This document shows positions 58,638 through 64,000 of a DNA stretch of 64,000 nucleotides, piece by piece. The DNA lies in the NCBI GenBank assembly GCA_015709595.1, contig CP054178.1, positions 2,609,205-2,673,204 on the forward strand, in the 5' to 3' direction. Positions within the stretch are counted from its first letter, which is position 1, and each line of letters starts with the position of its first letter. The position numbers and the translations under genes were made by a program. The notes below the pieces were generated by a model, which was given only the letters and a program-made list of their open reading frames with translations, searched no databases and was not told where the DNA came from. The stretch is from Phycisphaeraceae bacterium. Its GTDB lineage: Bacteria; Planctomycetota; Phycisphaerae; Phycisphaerales; SM1A02.

Positions 58638-59906
58638 CTACAACTGAAATCGAACGGCGCGGGACACGAAGGCGTTGACTGTTTCGGACATGTCGATGGA
58701 CGGCAGCGACTCCTTCTGCACCGGAGTCAGCACCGATTCGATCTGCGTGATGGTGTTCTTCGCCAGGTCGAATCGCTCCTTGAGGAGCCCGCCGTATGGC
58801 TCCTGTCCGAACGGCGCCCCCGCGATGACGATCTCCGCTCCGCGGCCGCCCCGGTTGTCACGAACCGGCTGCATGTTGGCGATGAAGGGAGGCAGTTCCT
58901 GCTCCTCCTTGCGGATGGCGTCGATGAGCCGATTCGTCAGGCCGTCCAGCCGCGTGTTGAACTGGCTTTCCAGATCGTTGATGATCGGCTCCTGCTCGGG
59001 CGCCAGTTTGGCGTGCTTTCGCACGGCCTCGAACATCCGGTGCGCCCGCGTGGTCTCGAAGGCCAGCGGAAACGCCCGCTTCAGGTACGCCGCATGCAGC
59101 CGGTCGCCCAGTTCCGGCCCCAGCTCCGCTCGAAGCCCCGCCAGCGTGCGTTCATTCACGTCGCGCACCACGATGCGTTTCTTCGTGCCCTGCTCCCAGA
59201 TCTTGGCGATCGCCTCACGGTCGCCCATTTTCTCGATCATTTCCCGCTGCAGGGGCTCCAGGGCCGCCTGACGCGACGTGAGGGCGATGTCGATCTCCAC
59301 CGCCCACTGTTCCAGCATGGGGGCTACGCGAGCCAGTTCCTCCTCGGAGAGCTCCAGATCGCCCACCAGCAGCAGCAGGTCCACGTCCTCGCCGCCGAGG
59401 CGTGAGTTGGGGAGCAGCTTCGCACGGCGCTGCTCACGCTCGAAGATCGGCCAGCGATCGGCCTGATCCTCACGCAGCAGACTGCGCAGGTTGACGATCA
59501 GTTCTTCGTCCAGTCGCTCGCGGGTCTTGTTCCACCCTTCCATGAGCGGACCCATCTGGCGTCCGAAGATGCTGAAATCCCCGGTGGCCTGAACTTCCTC
59601 GCGCATCTCGCGCTGCTTGGTCCGGATCTTCTCCACCTCGGCGTCGAAGGTCTGCCGATACGCCGCCAGCAGCTCCCGCGCCAGCAGCGACTGTGTGTCA
59701 TCCAGCGTCAGCACCCGGCCGTAGTGCTTCAGTTCGCGCTCGGTCATCACCGGGCGAAAGGACGTGTCGTTCATTGGCCCGCCGGTGCTGAAGGCCATCG
59801 AGATGCGCTGTTCCTGCGCCTGAAGAGTCGGGGCCGTGACGCCGAAAAGCGTCATCGCCGTGACCAGCGCGGCATGATGGGAGACTTGTCGAAACGTCGT
59901 CGTCAT
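58638..59906 (-). CDS. Secreted helical protein of unknown function (paralog 2)
   Basis: About 422 residues with a signal peptide (TAMTLFGVTAPTLQAQ) and a largely helical, charged mature part, e.g. LAAYRQTFDAEVEKIRTKQ and LLREDQADRWPIFEREQRR. The LxxDDTQ start and EDQA(D/Q)xWPxFER motifs also occur in the upstream neighbour, so the two are paralogs. The style recalls Spy/CpxP (LTxxQ) periplasmic proteins. AGGAG lies 8 bases before the ATG. It stops 36 bases upstream of gspE on the same strand. Confidence 0.65.
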   Translation of the reverse strand: MTTTFRQVSHHAALVTAMTLFGVTAPTLQAQEQRISMAFSTGGPMNDTSFRPVMTERELKHYGRVLTLDDTQSLLARELLAAYRQTFDAEVEKIRTKQREMREEVQATGDFSIFGRQMGPLMEGWNKTRERLDEELIVNLRSLLREDQADRWPIFEREQRRAKLLPNSRLGGEDVDLLLLVGDLELSEEELARVAPMLEQWAVEIDIALTSRQAALEPLQREMIEKMGDREAIAKIWEQGTKKRIVVRDVNERTLAGLRAELGPELGDRLHAAYLKRAFPLAFETTRAHRMFEAVRKHAKLAPEQEPIINDLESQFNTRLDGLTNRLIDAIRKEEQELPPFIANMQPVRDNRGGRGAEIVIAGAPFGQEPYGGLLKERFDLAKNTITQIESVLTPVQKESLPSIDMSETVNAFVSRAVRFQL

Positions 59907-60121
59907 GGGCGATGCTCCTGAGCGTGGAGATGGGTGCGACGATCCGCCGGGCGCGGACCCGTCGCGGGGAAACTTCTCCCGCGCCGATCCGGCTCGGATG
60001 AACGTGCGCCTCACTGTACGCCCCGGAGACGGTGTTCCGTCAGGATGCGGGGGCTTTGCCGTTCGAACCCTCGTGTACCCGAACCCTCGAATCCGCGTCG
60101 GCCAGTCCGCCGATGCGATGG

Positions 60122-61558
60122 TCATCGCATCGAATCGACCAGGCCCCGCGGGAAGCCGCGCTCATCGAGAGGCGAAGTCGCCTGTCCGCCGCCCCGCCCG
60201 CCTCCGTCCCCGCCGCGCCCGCCCCCGTCGCCTCCGCGTCCGCCTCCGCCGCGCCCTTCGCCGCCCCGTCCGCCTCCGCCGGGGAAGCCCCCGCCGCCCA
60301 TCCCGCCGCCCAGTCCGGCGGGGAGGCCGCCTCGCCCGCCGCCCGCATCGGGACGTCGAGAGGGTCGCGGCAGGGCCGCCACCTGCTCCTCCGTCAGCAG
60401 GGCGCGAAGCTGCGTCATCATGTCGCGCTCGAAGTCGGATCGCTCGTTCATCGCGGTTCGGATCGGGTCGTCGCGCATGGATCGCTGATCCACGTTGCCG
60501 CCTTCCATGCGGGCGCGGATCATTTCGATCTGCCGCTCGATGGCCTTGGGCTCGTGCTCACGGACGATCCGCTGCAGTTGCTCATTCTTGGCGGCCAGCA
60601 TCGTCTCGAACTGCTGCGCCAGCGACTCGACCGCCGCCTTGGCCGACGGATCGGCGTACTCCATGGCCAGGGCGGCCTTGAAGACCTGCTGGCCGTATGT
60701 CTCGCCGTACACCGTGGGATACGCCGCCTCGCGGTACGCCTTGCGGAACGCCTGCGGATCGGGCGTGAGCGGCTCGATCTGGGTGGCGAACATCTCGTTG
60801 ATGTCGCGGATGCGCACGCGCAGCTTGCGCTGGCGCTCGATGGCCTTGAGCCCCTTGTCGAAGTCCATGGCCTGCATCGCGTCGCGCATCTCGGTCTCGG
60901 CGCGGGACATGTCCGCCTCGCGGGCCTGCAGCGCCTGATCCAACTGCACGTCGTATTCCGACAGCACCGGGTCGATGGGCGAGCGCTGCGCCTCGTCCAG
61001 CCGCAGCCCTTCGATGATGCGGAACAGATCCACCCGCTCACCCGAGATCAGCCCACGCGGAATCGCCTGCTGCCGGCGCATGGCTCGCTCGAACACGGGC
61101 CAGTGCTGGGCCTGATCCTCGTGCAGCACCGACTTGACGTTGCTGATGAACTCCGCCCCCAGCTGCTCACGCTGCTGACGGGCTTCGGCCATCAGGGCGC
61201 GGAACGGCTCGATCCTCGCCCGCCAGTCCTCGTTGCGCGACACGCTCTGCTCCATCTCCTCCCGCAGACGATTCATCTGGTCGCGGAACTTCTCCGACTG
61301 GGCGCGGAAACTTGACTCGTAGCCGTCCAGAAACGCCTGCGCCAGGGCCTGCTGCGTGTCATCCAGCTTCAGGATGCGGACCATCGTGGGCAGATCGCGG
61401 CGAGAGAACTCCGGCGTCGAGGCGTCCCCGAACGCCTGGAACCCGCCCTGCCCCTGACCAAACTGCGCGGTGGCGGGCATGGCGACGCACAAGCCGCCCA
61501 ATGAGGCCGTCAGCAGAAACACACGAATCGGGACGGTCAGCCGATGCAGAAACGTCAT
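60122..61558 (-). CDS. Secreted helical protein of unknown function with Gly-rich tail (paralog 1)
   Basis: About 478 residues: signal peptide (LTVPIRVFLLTASLGGL), a helical charged body with LKLDDTQQALAQAFLDGYE and LHEDQAQHWPVFERAMRRQ matching the downstream paralog, and then a Gly/Arg/Asp-rich tail (GGRGGDGGGRGG-type repeats, about 70 residues). A GGAG site is present before the ATG. Probably the first gene of a transcript running into the gsp genes, with a 215-base gap before the second paralog. Confidence 0.62.
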   Translation of the reverse strand: MTFLHRLTVPIRVFLLTASLGGLCVAMPATAQFGQGQGGFQAFGDASTPEFSRRDLPTMVRILKLDDTQQALAQAFLDGYESSFRAQSEKFRDQMNRLREEMEQSVSRNEDWRARIEPFRALMAEARQQREQLGAEFISNVKSVLHEDQAQHWPVFERAMRRQQAIPRGLISGERVDLFRIIEGLRLDEAQRSPIDPVLSEYDVQLDQALQAREADMSRAETEMRDAMQAMDFDKGLKAIERQRKLRVRIRDINEMFATQIEPLTPDPQAFRKAYREAAYPTVYGETYGQQVFKAALAMEYADPSAKAAVESLAQQFETMLAAKNEQLQRIVREHEPKAIERQIEMIRARMEGGNVDQRSMRDDPIRTAMNERSDFERDMMTQLRALLTEEQVAALPRPSRRPDAGGGRGGLPAGLGGGMGGGGFPGGGGRGGEGRGGGGRGGDGGGRGGDGGGRGGGQATSPLDERGFPRGLVDSMR

Positions 61559-61903
61559 GGGAACGCATCTCCGAAGAAAAGGGCCTGAATCGGTCGTCCG
61601 TCCACGGGCGGAGCAACCGCGCCACTCCAACGTACCTACGGGGGATTCATGGCACGGAATCCCCCGGAATCACGAAAAACCAGGTCGCCATGCCCTGCGT
61701 CGCCGAGGCGTCCCCGCCGCCGACCGCAGGCCGATTGTCTTCGACGCTCACGGCGTTCCGTTGCAGAGATGAGGTCGATACGGGCCGGAGTCCTGCGTGC
61801 GCGGCCAGGGCATTCGGCGCCGCAGGAAGACACCAAGACACGCGCTGCGGAGCGTCGCGCCAGCCGTGCCGACCTTGAAATACCCGGCCCTGACCGTCAC
61901 GGA
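61559..61903. other. Gene-free stretch with one inverted repeat
   Basis: No supportable gene is seen in these 345 bases. They must contain the promoter of the minus-strand operon beginning at 61558. A 9-bp perfect inverted repeat (GGGGGATTC / GAATCCCCC with an 8-base loop) lies at 61640-61665; without a T run it is either a regulatory site or a weak terminator. Confidence 0.5.
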
Positions 61904-62602
61904 TCAGCGTGTGGTCAACTGCTCGATCCGCTTCTCCGACACCGTCCGCACCACCCGGTCCACGAAGATGCCCGGCGTATGGATGCCGTCTGGATCGAGC
62001 GCCCCGATCTCGACCACCTCCTCCACCTCCGCCACGCAGACCTTGCCGCACGTGGCGACCATGGGGTTGAAGTTGCGGGCGGTCTTGCGGTAGACAAGGT
62101 TCCCCGACTTATCGGACTTCCACGCCTTCACCAGCGACAGGTCCGCCACGATGCCACGCTCCAGCACGTACTCACGCCCGTCGATGGTCCGCGTCTCCTT
62201 GCCCTCGGCGATGACGGTGCCCACCCCCGTGGGCGTGTAGAACGCGGGAATGCCCGCCCCGCCCGCCCGCATCCGCTCCGCCAGCGTGCCCTGCGGGGCG
62301 AACTCCAGCTCCAACTCGCCCGCCATGTACTGGCGCTCAAACTCGGCGTTCTCGCCGACGTAGGACGAGATCATCTTGCGAATCTGCCGCGTCCGCAGCA
62401 GCAGCCCCAGCCCCCAGTCATCCACGCCCGCGTTGTTGGAGATGACGGTGAGCCCGCGCACGCCCGAGTCGCGCAGGGCGATGATGAGCCGCTCAGGGAT
62501 GCCGCACAACCCGAATCCGCCCACGGCGATGGTCATGTCATCATGCAGAAGCCCCTCAAGGGCGGCGGCGGGAGTGGAGTAGGTTTTGTCACAGGAGAGC
62601 AT
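61904..62602 (-). CDS. 3-oxoacid CoA-transferase, alpha subunit
   Basis: 232 residues of the ScoA/AtoD type: AVGGFGLCGIPERLI (CoA transferase family I signature), YTPTGVGT and a later ATCGKVCVAEVEEVVEIG. With a beta subunit it moves CoA between succinate/acetate and 3-oxoacids, for example in ketone body or butyrate use. No beta subunit follows downstream, where it is usually found. It may be encoded upstream outside the window or elsewhere. Confidence 0.9.
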   Translation of the reverse strand: MLSCDKTYSTPAAALEGLLHDDMTIAVGGFGLCGIPERLIIALRDSGVRGLTVISNNAGVDDWGLGLLLRTRQIRKMISSYVGENAEFERQYMAGELELEFAPQGTLAERMRAGGAGIPAFYTPTGVGTVIAEGKETRTIDGREYVLERGIVADLSLVKAWKSDKSGNLVYRKTARNFNPMVATCGKVCVAEVEEVVEIGALDPDGIHTPGIFVDRVVRTVSEKRIEQLTTR

Positions 62603-62647
62603 GGTGCGTGATTGTGACGGGGTGGGGTGGGGGGATCAAGGGGTGGG

Positions 62648-62700
62648 GGGACAGGAGAGCGGGAGAACAGGAGAGCGGGAGAGCAGGAGGGCAGGAGGGG
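62648..62700. repeat. Tandem AGGAGAGCGGG repeat
   Basis: Units of the form ACAGGAGAGCGGGAG or GCAGGAGGGC follow one another several times in the gap between the CoA-transferase gene and the next gene. Imperfect tandem structure, intergenic. Confidence 0.65.
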
Positions 62701-62888
62701 ATGAGCGGGTTAGCCCCCGGCTTGGCCGGGAGTTGGGGTACGAGTCCGAAGCACTCGCGCAAGTGTACAACGCTGATCGGCCAAACGACAGACGATTAGG
62801 GTGTATCTCGCAATCGCACTCAAGTGTTAGATTAGTTGATTCGATGAACCCGCAAATCGCGAAGGCGCGACTCTTGCGGGGATTCATC

Positions 62889-64000
62889 ATGTCAACTACG
62901 GCGTACCGTTCGTTCAAATGGTCGGTCATTCTGGCTGCGACTCTGGCTGTGGCCGCATTCATCGTCATCGCGGGCGTCCTCCGCGGCACCAAGCAGGAGT
63001 CGCGCGCATCCGCCAGCGTCTCGACCCCCACCATGACCGGTGATCTGGACGGCGGAGTCGTTCCGGACATTCTTATCGCCGACCCGAGCGCCGCGCCGAC
63101 GCCGGCATCCGGCCAAGTCGGCGTGTTGACGATCGTCACGGGCGAAACGGGTGCCGTGGCGACCACCATCACGGGAACCGCCCCCGATGGCGAGTTCGGT
63201 GCGGCCGCGTCGGTGATCGGCGATCTCAATGGCGACGGGTTCAACGACATCGCCGTCGGAGCGCCCGGAGTGACTGGAACGGCGAGCGGCGGCGAGGGCG
63301 CCATCTACGTTTTCTTCGGGCCCTTCCCGGCCGGAGCCGGAGACGAGCGGACCGCCGCCGATGCCGATCTGTTCATGGAAGCGCCGGTGGCATCCACCTA
63401 CGGGTTCGGCGATCGCATCGCGCCGCTCGCGGACTTCGACATGGATGGCACGGTGGACCTGCGGGTTCGCGGCTGGTACCTCGACAGCCAAGGGCAGCCC
63501 AATACGCGCACGTATGTGGTCTCCGGATCGACCGGCGAGATTCTCCACGTCGTCGTGGGGGACGCCCCCTTCGATCCATGGGCGGATCAACCCGGCGACG
63601 TGAACGGTGATGGCGACGTGAACGAGACCGATCTCTCGATCATTCAGGCCAACCTCGGGATGCAGGGCAACCTGCCGATCTCCGACGGCGACCTGAACTC
63701 GGATGGAACCGTGGATGGCGCGGACTATCAGATCGCCCTCGATCATCAGGGCGAGTCGATGTTCCACGTAGTGCTCGACCCGTCTGACGTGCACTGGCTT
63801 CAGAACGCGCAAGGCATCAGCACCATGCTGCCGAGCAACATCTTCTTCCCGTGGATCGGCGGGCTGGACATCGGAGGCGGAGGAAGCGCCGGGGGAGGCG
63901 GCACGGGCGGCTGGGGCGGCGGTGGAAGTGGCGGTGGTGGCGGTGGGGGCGGGGGAAGTGGTGGAGGCGGGGGCACCGGTGGCGGCATCGGTGGCGGGGG
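62889..64000 (+). CDS. Secreted FG-GAP/dockerin-like protein with Gly-rich tail (3' end outside window)
   Basis: The ATG at 62889 has GCGGGGA upstream, and the frame stays open to the window end (370 codons so far). It has an N-terminal signal or anchor helix (WSVILAATLAVAAFIVIAGV), FG-GAP repeats (DLNGDGFNDIAVGAPG, then DFDMDGTVDLR), and a dockerin type I-like pair (GDVNGDGDVNETDLSIIQ and GDLNSDGTVDGADYQIAL) with calcium-binding DxNxDG loops. It then enters a tract of almost pure Gly/Ser/Thr. Probably an extracellular or surface protein. The 286 bases before it are less GC-rich and hold the tandem repeat. Confidence 0.82.
   Translation, partial: MSTTAYRSFKWSVILAATLAVAAFIVIAGVLRGTKQESRASASVSTPTMTGDLDGGVVPDILIADPSAAPTPASGQVGVLTIVTGETGAVATTITGTAPDGEFGAAASVIGDLNGDGFNDIAVGAPGVTGTASGGEGAIYVFFGPFPAGAGDERTAADADLFMEAPVASTYGFGDRIAPLADFDMDGTVDLRVRGWYLDSQGQPNTRTYVVSGSTGEILHVVVGDAPFDPWADQPGDVNGDGDVNETDLSIIQANLGMQGNLPISDGDLNSDGTVDGADYQIALDHQGESMFHVVLDPSDVHWLQNAQGISTMLPSNIFFPWIGGLDIGGGGSAGGGGTGGWGGGGSGGGGGGGGGSGGGGGTGGGIGGG

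Noticed and set aside
61649-62611. Plus-strand reading frame opposite the CoA-transferase
   Set aside because: Shadow; the minus strand carries a clear CoA-transferase signature.
62892-63812. Minus-strand reading frame at the right end
   Set aside because: The plus strand encodes a signal helix, FG-GAP and dockerin-like calcium loops; the minus frame is a shadow.

Overview
The window is GC-rich (roughly two thirds G+C) and densely packed with bacterial genes. Several traits point to a planctomycete, probably a Phycisphaerae-like member, although no rRNA marker is present and this is inference. They are pseudopilins and a complete type II secretion-type cluster, FG-GAP and dockerin-type secreted proteins with glycine-rich tails, a K+-dependent membrane pyrophosphatase, very long lipoproteins of unknown function, and dispersed intergenic repeats of the kind seen in such genomes. 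No tRNA, rRNA, CRISPR array or insertion sequence was recognised.

Layout. 1-8.9 kb: housekeeping genes, namely the end of a site-2 protease (RseP-like), two short-chain dehydrogenases, a diguanylate cyclase response regulator, lysS, ispG, a lipase-like lipoprotein and a lone pseudopilin. 9-14 kb: an ECF sigma factor with its presumed membrane partner, a NYN-domain protein, rpsU and hppA. 14.1-15.7 kb: a visibly lower-GC insertion with a small protein, a Clp-fold serine protease-like protein and a RelE-type toxin remnant. 15.7-23 kb: rsfS, panD, a secreted alpha/beta hydrolase, trmB, a sensor histidine kinase, a GNAT-like protein and a PilZ protein.

23.0-25.6 kb is the most interesting part. 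Two divergent genes share a 270-base intergenic region, and both are interrupted by one in-frame UGA that is followed at a suitable distance by a perfect 7-bp hairpin with the same AGGUU loop (a bacterial SECIS). One is selD, whose active-site motif reads CAG-Sec-AGK. The other is a secreted FG-GAP beta-propeller protein with a Sec-Cys pair, which I believe is a little-described or undescribed selenoprotein. Both would be mis-annotated as truncated genes.

25.7-44.6 kb: queF, guaA, an acyl-CoA dehydrogenase, a PTPS-family protein with the PTPS-III (folate) signature, a cyclophilin, an extremely acidic small protein, secreted and membrane proteins of unknown role, a thioredoxin-domain YyaL/SSP411-type protein, a single-domain asparaginase-like protein beside an AbgT transporter, and a POT transporter with a sugar isomerase and an FGGY kinase (a likely sugar catabolic cluster).

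44.6-61.6 kb: one long minus-strand cluster for a type II secretion system (gspE-F-G-H-I-J-K-L-M, a PilP/GspC-position protein, gspD, and a lipoprotein). Its genes overlap or abut by a few bases, and it is preceded by two related secreted proteins of unknown function. 61.9-64 kb: a CoA-transferase alpha subunit without its beta subunit, a tandem repeat, and the start of a secreted FG-GAP/dockerin-like protein that runs off the window.
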